DNA of 64,000 nt from Azotobacter beijerinckii (lineage in GTDB: Bacteria; Pseudomonadota; Gammaproteobacteria; Pseudomonadales; Pseudomonadaceae). A model generated the notes under the pieces. It was not told the origin of the DNA. It saw only the letters and a program-made list of their open reading frames with translations, and searched no databases. This document shows positions 1-10,694 of this stretch, piece by piece (position 1 is the first letter of the stretch; each line of letters opens with the position of its first letter). The translations under genes and the position numbers were made by a program. Location of the stretch: positions 1 to 64,000 of the forward strand of contig NZ_FOFJ01000001.1 in assembly GCF_900110885.1 (NCBI RefSeq), given 5' to 3'.

Positions 1-113
1 CAAACAAACTCATGAATTCACGAGTGTTGCTTGTGTTGCCGATAATCTTGCGACCACCGGTCTTATCCCCACAAGCACCCACACGAATTGCTTGATTCAA
101 CTTGTTAAAGAGC
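1..113 (-). other. 16S rRNA operon leader (boxA region)
   Basis: Read on the minus strand this matches, from memory, the pseudomonad 16S rRNA leader. It contains the boxA antitermination element GCTCTTTAACAAG at 113-101, followed by the characteristic AATCAAGCAATTCGTGTGG stretch. boxA recruits the Nus antitermination complex. The 16S gene itself would start left of position 1 and is not in the window, so no rRNA gene is called. Promoters lie just upstream (to the right). Confidence 0.8.
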
Positions 114-150
114 GTTTCGCTTGAGCCTTTCGTCTCAACCGAGGCCGCGC

Positions 151-178
151 ATTCTACAGCAGCCTTCTAACCTGTCAA
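151..178 (-). promoter_or_regulatory. rRNA operon promoter, proximal
   Basis: On the minus strand a perfect -35 TTGACA (178-173) and a -10 TAGAAT (156-151) are separated by 16 bp. A GC-rich discriminator (GCGCGG) follows, as is usual for stringently controlled rRNA promoters. It lies about 40 bp upstream of boxA. Confidence 0.8.
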
Positions 179-293
179 GCACTTCGATGAAGTTTCTTTC
201 ACCGCCGCCGCCCGACTCTCCAACCCGCCAGACTCCGCAACCAACTCCTTGATTTACAAGGACTTCTGCAGACCTGCTCAGGAAGTGGGGCGC

Positions 294-321
294 ATTATAG
301 GGCGTTAACTTTTGACGTCAA
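294..321 (-). promoter_or_regulatory. rRNA operon promoter, distal
   Basis: On the minus strand -35 TTGACG (321-316) and -10 TATAAT (299-294) are 16 bp apart, with a GCGCCCC discriminator. It is in tandem with the proximal promoter about 140 bp downstream, the usual arrangement for rrn operons. It lies in the 3' flank of pssA, which is transcribed in the same direction. Confidence 0.7.
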
Positions 322-417
322 TAGGAAATTGAACTACTTCATCCAAATAAGGCTGAGTACATTAATGCCTCACAACTCAACACAAACGCGCCAACCTCGC
401 CTTCAGCTGAAAAGCGC

Positions 418-1233
418 TCAGCCAACTCGCTTTCGGCGCCACCATTGCAGCAGGTACTGCACAGGACCAGAAGCCGCATAGGCAAGAAAAATCAGCAGCA
501 GGACCCGCGGCGGATCACTGAAAACTACAGCGAAGACCAGCACTACCACCAGAATGGCGACAAAAGGCACTCGCCCCTTTAAGTCCAGATCCTTGAAGCT
601 GTGGTACTTGACGTTGCTGACCATCAACATGCCGGCCCCTGCCACCAGCAGGGCGACCAGGGAGGCAATGTTCGAGCCTTGGATGCCGAAATCACTGAAG
701 GCCCAGACGGTACCAGCAACCACCCCCGCTGCCGCCGGACTGGCCAGTCCAATGAAGAAGCGCTTGTCGGCCTTGCCGATCTGGGTATTGAAACGCGCCA
801 GACGCAAGGCCGCACCAGCCACATAGACGAACGCGACCATCCAGCCGACCTTTCCCATACTGCTCAACGCCCACTCGAAGGCAAGAATGGCCGGCGCCAA
901 GCCGAAAGCCACCATATCGGAAAGCGAGTCGTACTCAGCCCCGAACGCACTCTGCGTATTGGTCAGGCGGGCCACGCGACCGTCCAGACTGTCCAGCACC
1001 ATCGCGACGAAGACCGCAGCCGCCGCCACGTACAAGTTTCCATTGATCGCACTCACAATCGAATAGAAGCCGGCAAACAGGTTGGCCGTGGTGAACAGAT
1101 TAGGCAGCAGATAGATACCGCGGTGACGGACCTTGCGCCCCTCCGCATCCTGCCCCTCCTCGATGTGCTCGTCGACGGGCAATAGGCTTTCAGCTGCGGG
1201 CCCTTTGTTGGGCTCACCCGGGTGTTCGCTCAT
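418..1233 (-). CDS. pssA: CDP-diacylglycerol-serine O-phosphatidyltransferase
   Basis: Makes phosphatidylserine from CDP-diacylglycerol and L-serine, the first step toward phosphatidylethanolamine, in the inner membrane. The 271-aa protein carries the full CDP-alcohol phosphotransferase signature DG-x2-AR-x8-G-x3-D-x3-D at residues 84-106 and several hydrophobic segments. The start is MSEHPGE, two codons inside the longest frame, by alignment with pseudomonad PssA. It follows ilvC on the same strand, but an ilvC terminator lies between them, so it probably has its own transcription. Confidence 0.93.
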   Translation of the reverse strand: MSEHPGEPNKGPAAESLLPVDEHIEEGQDAEGRKVRHRGIYLLPNLFTTANLFAGFYSIVSAINGNLYVAAAAVFVAMVLDSLDGRVARLTNTQSAFGAEYDSLSDMVAFGLAPAILAFEWALSSMGKVGWMVAFVYVAGAALRLARFNTQIGKADKRFFIGLASPAAAGVVAGTVWAFSDFGIQGSNIASLVALLVAGAGMLMVSNVKYHSFKDLDLKGRVPFVAILVVVLVFAVVFSDPPRVLLLIFLAYAASGPVQYLLQWWRRKRVG

Positions 1234-1338
1234 GAACAATACCTTGCAGGTTCAGAAAGAATTCAACCGATGCCTGCAATGCGCATCTGCAGGCACTCCA
1301 TGCTGTCGGGCTTTATACCAGAAGCTCGATCCGCAACG

Positions 1339-1361
1339 AAAAAACGCGGCCGAAGCCGCGT
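1339..1361 (-). terminator. Rho-independent terminator after ilvC
   Basis: On the minus strand a 7-bp stem ACGCGGC/GCCGCGT with a TTCG tetraloop is followed directly by a run of Ts. It is 22 bp past the ilvC stop and upstream of pssA. Confidence 0.85.
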
Positions 1362-1383
1362 CTTTTCGTTTCGCCTTTCGACC

Positions 1384-2930
<1,547 letters not shown>

Positions 2931-2932
2931 GC

Positions 2933-4657
2933 TCAGGTCCGCTCCGTCTTGCTCAGCCACATGTCACGCATCGCGCCGTCCCTGATCTGCATCGGATAGA
3001 CGTGCTCGCTGGTATCCACCGCGATGTCCAGGAACACCAAGCGGTCCTTCATGGCGAAGGCCTCCTCCATCTTCGGCCTGAGGTCCTTCAGGTTGGTGAT
3101 GCGCATGCCGACATGACCATAGGCCTCGGCCAGCTTGACGAAGTCGGGCAGCGACTCCATGTAGGAATGGGAGTAGCGGCTGTTGTACTGCATGTCCTGC
3201 CACTGGCGGACCATGCCCAGCGCACCGTTGTTCAGGTTGACGATCTTCACCGGCAGGTCGTACTGCAGGCAGGTCGACATTTCCTGGATATTCATCTGGA
3301 TGCTGCCTTCGCCAGTCACGCAGGCCACATCGGACTCGGGAAAGTTCAGCTTGACGCCCATCGCGGCCGGAAAGCCGAAGCCCATGGTGCCGAGACCGCC
3401 GGAATTGATCCAGCGATTGGGCTTGGCAAACTTGTAGTACTGGGCTGCGAACATCTGATGCTGGCCCACGTCGGAAGCGATGTAGGCCTCCCCTCTGGTG
3501 ACCTCGCACAGGGTCTCGATGACGGTCTGCGGCTTGATGATGCTGCCGTCGCCCTTGTCATAAGGGAACAGGCCGCGCGCACCGCGCCACTCGTCGATCT
3601 GCTTCCACCAGCTGGCCACGACGTCCTTCTGCGGCATCACGCCGATCTCCTTGACGATGGAGAGCATCTCGGTGAGCACGCTGTCGACCGGACCGACGAT
3701 CGGAACGTCGGCCTTGATGGTCTTGGAAATCGACGCGGGATCGATGTCGACATGGATGACCTTGGCATTCGGGCAGAACTTGGCCGCCCCGTTGACCACC
3801 CGATCATCGAAACGCGCGCCGACGGCGAGAATCACGTCGGAATGATGCATTGCCAAGTTGGCGGCGTAGCTGCCGTGCATGCCCAACATACCGAGGAACT
3901 GCCGGTCGCTACCTGGATAGCCGCCCAGCCCCATCAGGGTATTGGTCACCGGCAGATTGAGCATCTGTGCCAGCTCGGTCAACTGAGCAGCCGCCCCACC
4001 CATGATCACGCCGCCACCGGAGTAGAGCACGGGACGCTTGGCTGCTAGGAGCATCTCGACCGCCTTGCGGATCTGCCCCGAATGACCGCGCAGGGCCGGG
4101 CTGTAGGAGCGCAGCTTGACCTTCTTCGGATAGACGTATTCGTATTTCTGGGTCGGATCGCCCATGTCCTTCGGAATGTCCACCACCACCGGACCTGGGC
4201 GACCGGACTCGGCGATGTAGAAAGCCTTCTTCAGCACCTCGGGGATTTCCGAGGGATGCTTGACGATGAAACTATGTTTCACGATCGGTCGGGAAACGCC
4301 GATCATGTCGGTTTCCTGGAAGGCGTCGCTGCCGACCATGGTGCTCGGCACCTGCCCGGAGATCACAACCATCGGGATGGAATCCATGTAGGCGGTGGCG
4401 ATACCGGTGACGGCATTGGTCGCGCCGGGACCCGAGGTCACCAACACCACACCGGCCTTGCCGGTGGCACGGGCATAACCGTCGGCCATGTGGGTAGCCG
4501 CCTGCTCATGGCGGACCAGGATATGGGTGACTTCCTTTTCCTTGAACAGGGCATCGTAGATGTGCAGAAGGGCACCGCCCGGATATCCGTAGATGTACTT
4601 AACGCCCTCGTCGCGCAAGAAGCGGACGACCATTTCAGCGCCGGATAAAAGCTCCAC
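2933..4657 (-). CDS. ilvI: Acetolactate synthase large (catalytic) subunit
   Basis: Thiamine-diphosphate enzyme that condenses pyruvate with pyruvate or 2-ketobutyrate, the committed step of valine, leucine and isoleucine synthesis. The N-terminal TPP domain includes the catalytic Glu in [16 protein letters not shown]. The FAD-binding domain is central, and the C-terminal TPP motif runs from GEGS to NLNNGALG. The GTG start at 4657 gives VELLSGAEM and 574 aa: an AGAGG sits 8 nt upstream of it, whereas the GTG three codons earlier lies inside that spacing. It is the first gene of ilvIHC. Confidence 0.95.
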   Translation of the reverse strand: MELLSGAEMVVRFLRDEGVKYIYGYPGGALLHIYDALFKEKEVTHILVRHEQAATHMADGYARATGKAGVVLVTSGPGATNAVTGIATAYMDSIPMVVISGQVPSTMVGSDAFQETDMIGVSRPIVKHSFIVKHPSEIPEVLKKAFYIAESGRPGPVVVDIPKDMGDPTQKYEYVYPKKVKLRSYSPALRGHSGQIRKAVEMLLAAKRPVLYSGGGVIMGGAAAQLTELAQMLNLPVTNTLMGLGGYPGSDRQFLGMLGMHGSYAANLAMHHSDVILAVGARFDDRVVNGAAKFCPNAKVIHVDIDPASISKTIKADVPIVGPVDSVLTEMLSIVKEIGVMPQKDVVASWWKQIDEWRGARGLFPYDKGDGSIIKPQTVIETLCEVTRGEAYIASDVGQHQMFAAQYYKFAKPNRWINSGGLGTMGFGFPAAMGVKLNFPESDVACVTGEGSIQMNIQEMSTCLQYDLPVKIVNLNNGALGMVRQWQDMQYNSRYSHSYMESLPDFVKLAEAYGHVGMRITNLKDLRPKMEEAFAMKDRLVFLDIAVDTSEHVYPMQIRDGAMRDMWLSKTERT

Positions 4658-5053
4658 GTTGTTCACCTCTAGAACGCCAGATTGCCGCCCTCGACCGAGC
4701 GGCCTGAATAGGTTACTGCCAAACAGGCATGAGCGACGGTTGTCGCCGCCTACGCAGCGCTGTCGAGCAAGTATCGGGAGGCCCCGGGGTGTTGCAGGAT
4801 TCTCCCACCCAGCGCGAGGTAACGCGTTGCGGGTGTATCAGGTCGGCGTGGGTGACGCCTCATGTCAGCTGAGTTGAAGCCCGCTTGCGGCGAACCCCCC
4901 TGCAGCGAACCTTGAATTGTTCGGATTCATTCAAGTCAAGTCAAGTGATGCATCGGGCTTTCGCCCATCCCGCCGCTGTGACGGGATGCCATGAGACGCA
5001 CGAACGTTCCGGTATAGTAGTCCCAAGCCTCTACAGAGACTCAAGGAACCCCC
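4658..5053. other. Divergent intergenic region, ilvI leader and DUF4124 promoter
   Basis: No gene is recognised here. On the minus strand a possible ilvI promoter is TTGACT (944-939 of the 4 kb block, i.e. 4944-4939) with AACAAT at 4921-4916, 17 bp apart, within an AAGTC direct repeat. This would leave a long (~250 nt) untranslated leader. A perfect 7-bp inverted repeat CATCCCG/CGGGATG spans 4966-4988. On the plus strand TATAGT at 5013-5018 is a candidate -10 for the DUF4124 gene, without a good -35. No branched-chain-rich leader peptide was found. Confidence 0.35.
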
Positions 5054-5485
5054 ATGCGACGCATGATCCTCACCAGCAGCCTGCTGCTCACCCTGGGCAC
5101 GACCGCCATGGCTGGCCAGGTTTACACCTGGGTGGACAAGCAAGGCGTGACCCACTTCAGCGAGCAACCCCCAAACGACCAGTCAAGCACCGCGCTCGGC
5201 ACCGCTACCCCCGCGCCTCGACTGCCCGCACCGGAAAAGCTGCCGCCTGCAAAGCCAAGCGACCCCGAACAAGAAGCCGTCGAGCGCAAGGTGAAGCGCG
5301 ACATCGCCATCCAGGAAACCAAGCGCAAGGAATACTGCGAGACCGTGCGCGCCAACCTGGCCCAACTGGAAAACAACCCCAGACTTCGCGCGCAGATCAA
5401 TGGCGAAATGCGCAGGCTGACCGAAGAAGAACGCCAGGCTCGCATCGCCGAAACCCAAAGAGCCATAGAGAGCAGCTGCCGCTGA
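5054..5485 (+). CDS. Periplasmic DUF4124 domain protein
   Basis: 143-aa secreted protein of unknown function. An N-terminal signal peptide (about residues 1-20, cleavage after TAMA) precedes a DUF4124 domain with the typical YTWVDKQGVTHFSEQPP motif (about 24-40). A Pro/Ala-rich linker follows, then a charged, probably helical C-terminal half. Two Cys (CETV and the C-terminal SSCR) could form a disulfide. The ribosome site AAGGA is 7 nt upstream. It is divergent from ilvIHC and convergent with the YqcC-mrcB group. Confidence 0.85.
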   Translation: MRRMILTSSLLLTLGTTAMAGQVYTWVDKQGVTHFSEQPPNDQSSTALGTATPAPRLPAPEKLPPAKPSDPEQEAVERKVKRDIAIQETKRKEYCETVRANLAQLENNPRLRAQINGEMRRLTEEERQARIAETQRAIESSCR

Positions 5486-5499
5486 CCCCTCGGCCGCGC

Positions 5500-5829
5500 T
5501 CAGCCCACCGCGGAAATCAGCCGGTCGAATTCGCCGAGCGACTCCAGCAGACGCCCCACCTCGGCAAACCGTTCGCGATAGACCACCTCGGCCATCGGCC
5601 GAATTCCCGAGGATGCGGGAAGATCGGCATCACTCTCGAGGATCAATTTCATCCGCGGCAGGAAGACCCACTGCAGCCACTCCTCGAAGGCCAGGACGCC
5701 GACACCGAATGGCTGCCCGCTGGACAGCGCCTCGTCGCTCGGCGGCACGCGCGCCCACAACCCCAGAACCCGCAGCTCCCGCTCGATCAACAAGAGTTGC
5801 TCGGCCAGCGCCGGGACGCGCGCATCCAT
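5500..5829 (-). CDS. YqcC family protein
   Basis: 109-aa cytoplasmic helical protein resembling the YqcC family (E. coli YqcC, next to truC). Function is unknown. The recognisable core is the central FEEWLQWVFLPRM-type segment (about residues 48-60). The start MDARVPALAEQLL overlaps the stop of the upstream lipoprotein gene by one base (ATGA), so the two are translationally coupled. A longer in-frame extension is rejected because it would lie inside the neighbouring gene. Confidence 0.75.
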   Translation of the reverse strand: MDARVPALAEQLLLIERELRVLGLWARVPPSDEALSSGQPFGVGVLAFEEWLQWVFLPRMKLILESDADLPASSGIRPMAEVVYRERFAEVGRLLESLGEFDRLISAVG

Positions 5830-6560
5830 CACAGATTGACCCGCGCCCGTTCGCGGGCCTGGGCCGCACCGGCCGCATCCCCCTGACGCTCGCGCGCCTG
5901 GGCGATCAGGTTCCACAGACTGCCCTGCAAGGCCGGGCGACCGCTGGCGTAGGTCAAGGCACGCCGCGCCAGTTGCTCGGCCTGGGCGGCATCGCCTTGG
6001 GCCAGGCGCACCTCGGCCAAGCGGTAGAGCACCTGCGGCTCGCGCGGAGCGATGCGCTGCGCTCGCTCCAGGCTGGAGGCGGCGCTTTCCAGATTGCCGC
6101 CGCCCTGTTCCCGCTGCGCAGTGGTCAGCAGCGCCAGAACCGGACCATCGAGCTGCTCGTCGGCGGCCAAGCTGCCCGAGGCGGCGGCGCTCCTGCTCGC
6201 AACGCCGCTCGGCACGCTGGGCACGGAGTAGCCCGTGCTGCCGCCAGATGTGGCGGCGATCGGCGGCGAAACGATCGGCGCCACGCTGCCCGCAGTGCCC
6301 GCCGACGGGTAAGCCCGGATCGGCGCCCCATTGGCGCTCCCGCCGGGCACCATCACCACCACCCCGGAATCCTGGGCGGAGGCCGGCGCCTGGGGGGCCA
6401 CCGCTACCGGGGGACGGGAAACCGCAGCACTGCCACGCCCCTCCTGCCGGTCATAAACCGAGCCGCTCGCATCGACCACCGGGATCGAGCCACGCTCGAC
6501 CGTCGCACAACCGCTCAGCAGCGCACTGGCCGCCACTGCACCCATCAACCACCTGTTCAC
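5829..6560 (-). CDS. TPR-repeat lipoprotein
   Basis: 243-aa predicted lipoprotein: signal peptide with lipobox LLSGC (Cys18), a long low-complexity Ser/Gly/Pro/Ala linker (about 25-130), then a C-terminal tetratricopeptide region (about 135-240) with repeats such as LESAASSLERAQRIAPREP. It lies between mrcB and the yqcC-like gene, 16 bp after the mrcB stop, which suggests an envelope or peptidoglycan-synthesis role, though that is inference. The GTG start has GAGGG 7 nt upstream. The equivalent P. aeruginosa gene sits at the same place. Confidence 0.8.
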   Translation of the reverse strand: MNRWLMGAVAASALLSGCATVERGSIPVVDASGSVYDRQEGRGSAAVSRPPVAVAPQAPASAQDSGVVVMVPGGSANGAPIRAYPSAGTAGSVAPIVSPPIAATSGGSTGYSVPSVPSGVASRSAAASGSLAADEQLDGPVLALLTTAQREQGGGNLESAASSLERAQRIAPREPQVLYRLAEVRLAQGDAAQAEQLARRALTYASGRPALQGSLWNLIAQARERQGDAAGAAQARERARVNL

Positions 6561-6576
6561 CTAGCGCCCTCTTTGC

Positions 6577-8922
6577 TCAATTCGACCAGTCGCGCACCCA
6601 ATCCATGACATCCTGAACGTTCTCGATCACATCCTGCACATTCCCGACAGGGGCCTGCTGAGGCAGGCCACAAGCGCCCCCCGGCGGCGGCTCGCTACCT
6701 CGAATATAGGGCATCTGCACCGCCGATGGACAACCCTGCTCGGAGCCCTGCCCGCTGCGCGCGTCCACCCAGGCCAGGGTGATGTTGTCCGGTACCGGCA
6801 TGTCCAGCGGCAGCGGATTGGCCTTGACCATGAAGTCGGTCCAGACCCGCAGGGCGCCGGTCGCACCGGTCAGAGGCGTCTTGCCGTTGTCGTCGCGCCC
6901 CAGCCAGACCACCGCCAGCAGATCCTGGCTGAAGCCGGCGAACCAGCTGTCGCGCGAATCGTTGGTGGTGCCGGTCTTGCCGGCCAGATTCAGCGAGCGC
7001 GGCAACTGGTTGTAGACCGAGCGAGCAGTTCCCTCGCGCATCACCCGCTGCATGGCATTCTGCAGCAGATAGATGGCCCCCGGATCGAAGCGCTGCTGGA
7101 TCTGGAACGGATAGCGCTTGAGCGGCTCGCCATTGGCAGCCAGGACGCTGCGAATGCCCCGCAGCGGCGTGTTGAAGCCACCGCTGGCGATGGTCAGGTA
7201 CATACTGGACACCTCCATCGGAGTCAGCGCCCCGGCCCCCAGCAACATCGACGGGTAGGCCGGCCACTCGCGGTCGACGCCCAGACGCGCCAGCGTCTTC
7301 AACACGTTCGGCACACCCAGCTCGAGACCGAGCTTGGCGGTCGACAGGTTGTAGGAGTTGACCAGCCCCTGATAGAGATAGATGTCGCCATGGGCCTGGT
7401 GGTCGTAGTTCTCCGGCCGCCAGACCTGACCATCTTGCCCCTTCACCGAGAAGGGCACATCCGCCAGCCAGCTGGTCAGGGTGTACTGACCGGGCCGCTC
7501 CAGCGCGGTGAGATAGATCGCCGGCTTGATCAGCGAACCGATCGGCCGCACCGCATCCAACGCCCGGTTGAAGCCCGCGAAGCGCGGCTGCCGGCTGCCG
7601 AGCAGGGCCAGCACCTCGCCGGTCTCCGGGTTGCTCACCACCATCGACGCCTCGACCGGATCGCCCCCCTTGCCGATGCGCTTGAAGGTGTCGTGCACCG
7701 CGGCCTCAGCCTTGTTCTGCAGAATCGGGTCGAAACTGGTGAAGATGCGCAGCCCTTCCTCGGTGAGGTCGGCCTCCTGGTAATCCTCGCGCAACTGGCG
7801 CTTGACCAGATCGAGGAACGCCGGATGGGAACTGTTGGCCAGGCTGCCGCGACTGGTAACGCCGAGCGGCTTCTGCTTGGCGGCGGCGGCCTGCTCGGCA
7901 TCGATCACCCCCTGCTCGGCCAGCAGGTCGAGCACCAGATTGCGCCGCGTCAGGGCCCGTTCGGGGTTGCGCCGCGGGTTGTAGTAGGTGGGCCCCTTGA
8001 CCATGCCTACCAGCAGGGCAACCTGATGCAGCTGGAGTTCAGCCAGCGGCTGGCCGAAGAAATACTGGCTGGCCAGGCCGAAGCCGTGTACCGCGCGATT
8101 GCCGTCCTGCCCCAGGAACACCTCGTTGAGATAAGCCTCGAGAATCTCGTCCTTGTCGTAGTGCAGCTCCAGCAGCACGGCCATCATGGCCTCGGTGGCC
8201 TTGCGCACCAGACTGCGCTCGTTGCTCAGATAGAAGTTCTTCACCAGCTGCTGAGTCAGCGTACTGCCGCCCTGGACCACCCCGCCCGCCGCGGCATTGA
8301 CCCACAGGGCGCGGGCGATGGATTTCGGCGACACCCCGAAATGGCTGAAGAACTCGCGGTCCTCCACCGCCACCAGGGTTTCCACCAGATAGGGCGGCAG
8401 CTCGTTGCGCTGGACCAGGATGCGATCCTCGTTGTGCGCCGGATACAGGCCGCCGATCAGCAGCGGCTCCATCCGCACGACGGCCAGATCGCCACCGTCG
8501 GCACCGCTCAGCCCGGCGACGTAGTCGCCGGAGAAACGCACGCGGATCGCCCGGGCCGGCTCATCGCCCTCGTAGAAACGGAAACCGCGGGTATGCAGCT
8601 CGACGGTATTGCCGGACACGGCAGCCGAGCCGGGCCCGGCGACGGCCTCGCGGCGGTAGCCCAGGGCATCCAGCTCGGTGAGGAAGTCCTGCTTCGACAA
8701 CTTGAGGCCGGAGAACAGCTCCAGCGGCCGGGCATAGACCTTGGCCGGGAGCGTCCAGCGCTTGCCGGAGAATTTCTCCTGCACCACGGCATCGAGATAG
8801 ACGGCAAAACCAGCCAGCACCACCAGACCGACCAGAGAGAGCTTGACGGTCCAACCTAGCCAGGAACGGAGTGCGCCGAAGCGGCGGGAAGAGCGCGATT
8901 GAGGGGAGCGGGTACGTGTCAT
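6577..8922 (-). CDS. mrcB: Penicillin-binding protein 1B (transglycosylase/transpeptidase)
   Basis: Class A PBP that polymerises lipid II and cross-links peptidoglycan in the periplasm, anchored by one N-terminal membrane helix (about residues 23-45). The 781-aa protein has a UB2H-like domain, the glycosyltransferase motif EDREFFSHFG and downstream GGSTLTQQ. The transpeptidase triad is SxxK in SLIKP, SYN in NSYNLS, and KTGTTN near the C-terminus. The start is MTRTRSPQ with a basic cytoplasmic tail. It heads the mrcB-lipoprotein-YqcC cluster and has a very close -10 element (see 8931-8936). Confidence 0.95.
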   Translation of the reverse strand: MTRTRSPQSRSSRRFGALRSWLGWTVKLSLVGLVVLAGFAVYLDAVVQEKFSGKRWTLPAKVYARPLELFSGLKLSKQDFLTELDALGYRREAVAGPGSAAVSGNTVELHTRGFRFYEGDEPARAIRVRFSGDYVAGLSGADGGDLAVVRMEPLLIGGLYPAHNEDRILVQRNELPPYLVETLVAVEDREFFSHFGVSPKSIARALWVNAAAGGVVQGGSTLTQQLVKNFYLSNERSLVRKATEAMMAVLLELHYDKDEILEAYLNEVFLGQDGNRAVHGFGLASQYFFGQPLAELQLHQVALLVGMVKGPTYYNPRRNPERALTRRNLVLDLLAEQGVIDAEQAAAAKQKPLGVTSRGSLANSSHPAFLDLVKRQLREDYQEADLTEEGLRIFTSFDPILQNKAEAAVHDTFKRIGKGGDPVEASMVVSNPETGEVLALLGSRQPRFAGFNRALDAVRPIGSLIKPAIYLTALERPGQYTLTSWLADVPFSVKGQDGQVWRPENYDHQAHGDIYLYQGLVNSYNLSTAKLGLELGVPNVLKTLARLGVDREWPAYPSMLLGAGALTPMEVSSMYLTIASGGFNTPLRGIRSVLAANGEPLKRYPFQIQQRFDPGAIYLLQNAMQRVMREGTARSVYNQLPRSLNLAGKTGTTNDSRDSWFAGFSQDLLAVVWLGRDDNGKTPLTGATGALRVWTDFMVKANPLPLDMPVPDNITLAWVDARSGQGSEQGCPSAVQMPYIRGSEPPPGGACGLPQQAPVGNVQDVIENVQDVMDWVRDWSN

Positions 8923-8930
8923 GGCGGCGC

Positions 8931-8936
8931 ATTATA
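8931..8936 (-). promoter_or_regulatory. Candidate -10 element abutting the mrcB start
   Basis: On the minus strand TATAAT lies only 8 nt before the mrcB ATG (TATAAT-GCGCCGCC-ATG). If used, transcription would start 1-3 nt from the ATG and give a leaderless mRNA. No convincing -35 is visible. The smpB start has almost the same arrangement. Confidence 0.4.
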
Positions 8937-9038
8937 CGCACTTTGCCCACCCTCGATAGCGCAGCCCAGCGGTTTGCAGGGGCGGCACCAGCGGCCATAA
9001 TGCGAGCCTTCGCCCAGACTTCCCAGCAAGGACTGACC

Positions 9039-10601
9039 GTGAGCCAAGCCCTGATCAACGCCCTGCAGAACCCCGCGCTCTACCCGCACGCGGTGACTGA
9101 GTTCAAGGTCATCGAGACCCACATTTCCTGGGTCCTGCTCACCGGCCCCTACGCCTACAAGTTCAAGAAGGCCGTCGACTTCGGCTTCCTCGACTTCACC
9201 GGACTGGCGGCGCGCAAGCACTTCTGCGAGGAGGAAGTGCGCCTGAACCAGCGCCTGACCCAGGACCTCTACCTGGACGTGTTGCCGATCACCGGCAGCG
9301 AGAGCGCGCCGCAGCTGGCCGGCGAAGGTCCGATCATCGAATACGCGGTGAAGATGCGCCAGTTCCCGCAGAGCCAGTTGCTCGGCGAGATCCAGATCCG
9401 CGGCGAGCTCGCCCCCGAACATATCGATGCCCTGGCCGAACGGATCGCCCGCTTCCACCTGCACGCGCCGAAGGTGCCGGCGGACCATCCGCTGGGCAGC
9501 GCGGAGGCGGTAATGAGCCCGGTGCGGCAGAACTTCGAGCAGATCCGCCCGCTGCTCGCCGAACCGGCCGACCTGCAGCAACTCGATACCCTCGAGGCCT
9601 GGGCGGAAACCAGCTTCGAACGTCTGCGGCCGCTGCTCGAACAACGCAAGGCGGACGGCTTCATCCGCGAATGCCATGGCGACCTGCATCTCGGCAACGC
9701 CACCCTGCTCGACGGCCAGGTCGTACTGTTCGACTGCATCGAGTTCAACGAGCCGTTCCGCCTGATCGACGTCATGTGCGATGCCGCCTTCCTCGCCATG
9801 GACCTGGAGGATCGTGGCCTCAAGGGACTTTCCCGACGCTTCGTCAGCGCCTGGCTGGAGCTGACCGGCGACTACGCCGCCCTGCCGCTGCTGAACTTCT
9901 ACAAGGCCTACCGCGCCATGGTGCGCGGCAAGGTCAACCTGTTCCGCCTGGCGCAGGAGGTGAGCGCCGAGCAGCGTGTCGCCATTCTCCAGCTGTACCG
10001 CAACTACGCCAGCCTGGCGGAGCGCTACAGCGCCATTCCCTCGTGCTTTCTGGCCATCACCCACGGGGTTTCCGCGGTCGGCAAGAGCCATGTCGCCCAG
10101 CGCCTGACCGAAGAATTCGGCGCCATCCGCCTGCGATCGGACGTCGAGCGCAAGCGCCTGTTCGGCGAGCAGCAGGCCCCCGAGCGGGACCGGCTGGCGA
10201 GCGGCATCTACAGTGCACAGGCCAGCGAGGCGACCTACGCGCACCTGCACCGACTGGCCGCCGGTGCCTTGCAGGCCGGCTTTCCGGTGGTGATCGACGC
10301 CACCTACCTGAAGCAGGCCCAGCGCACGGCCGCCTGGCAGGTCGCCGAGGAGCATGGCGTGCCCTTCCTGATCGTCGACTGCCAGGCGCCCGAAGCGTTG
10401 ATCGCCGAATGGCTCGCCGAACGCCAGGCCGAAGGAAAGGACCCCTCCGACGCCACGCTGGAGGTGGTCCGGGCGCAGCAGGCCAGTCGCGAGCCCTTGA
10501 CCGAGGCCGAACAGCAGCGCAGCCGGCGAGTCGACACCCACCTCGCCACCAGCCTCGACGAACTGGTCGCGCGCATGCGCAAGAGCCTCCCCGGCCTGTA
10601 A
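9039..10601 (+). CDS. Aminoglycoside phosphotransferase-like / P-loop kinase fusion protein
   Basis: 520-aa cytoplasmic two-domain protein of unknown substrate. Residues about 20-320 have the kinase-like fold of the APH family: HGDLHLGN with catalytic Asp215, and FDCIEFNEPF carrying the metal-binding Asp. Residues about 338-520 form an AAA/gluconokinase-like ATPase with Walker A GVSAVGKS (343-350) and then RSDVERKR. The GTG start (VSQALINAL) was chosen because AAGGA lies 7 nt upstream and homologues begin there. It stands alone, divergent from mrcB, and ends at a strong terminator. Confidence 0.85.
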   Translation: MSQALINALQNPALYPHAVTEFKVIETHISWVLLTGPYAYKFKKAVDFGFLDFTGLAARKHFCEEEVRLNQRLTQDLYLDVLPITGSESAPQLAGEGPIIEYAVKMRQFPQSQLLGEIQIRGELAPEHIDALAERIARFHLHAPKVPADHPLGSAEAVMSPVRQNFEQIRPLLAEPADLQQLDTLEAWAETSFERLRPLLEQRKADGFIRECHGDLHLGNATLLDGQVVLFDCIEFNEPFRLIDVMCDAAFLAMDLEDRGLKGLSRRFVSAWLELTGDYAALPLLNFYKAYRAMVRGKVNLFRLAQEVSAEQRVAILQLYRNYASLAERYSAIPSCFLAITHGVSAVGKSHVAQRLTEEFGAIRLRSDVERKRLFGEQQAPERDRLASGIYSAQASEATYAHLHRLAAGALQAGFPVVIDATYLKQAQRTAAWQVAEEHGVPFLIVDCQAPEALIAEWLAERQAEGKDPSDATLEVVRAQQASREPLTEAEQQRSRRVDTHLATSLDELVARMRKSLPGL

Positions 10602-10617
10602 GCCCCCTCCCCCACCG

Positions 10618-10646
10618 AAAGAAGGCGCCCACGGGGCGCCTTCTTT
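10618..10646 (+). terminator. Terminator after the kinase fusion gene
   Basis: A perfect 13-bp inverted repeat (AAAGAAGGCGCCC / GGGCGCCTTCTTT) with an ACG loop. The stem itself ends in Ts, as in a rho-independent terminator. It may also work leftward. Confidence 0.85.
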
Positions 10647-10694
10647 CTCTTGGCGCTCGAAGAAGCCAGCAAACAAAAAAGTCACAAACAGTGC

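Noticed and set aside
4751-4863. Short minus-strand ORF in the ilvI leader as an attenuator peptide
   Set aside because: It has no run of Leu, Val or Ile codons and no ribosome site, and no terminator/antiterminator pair follows.
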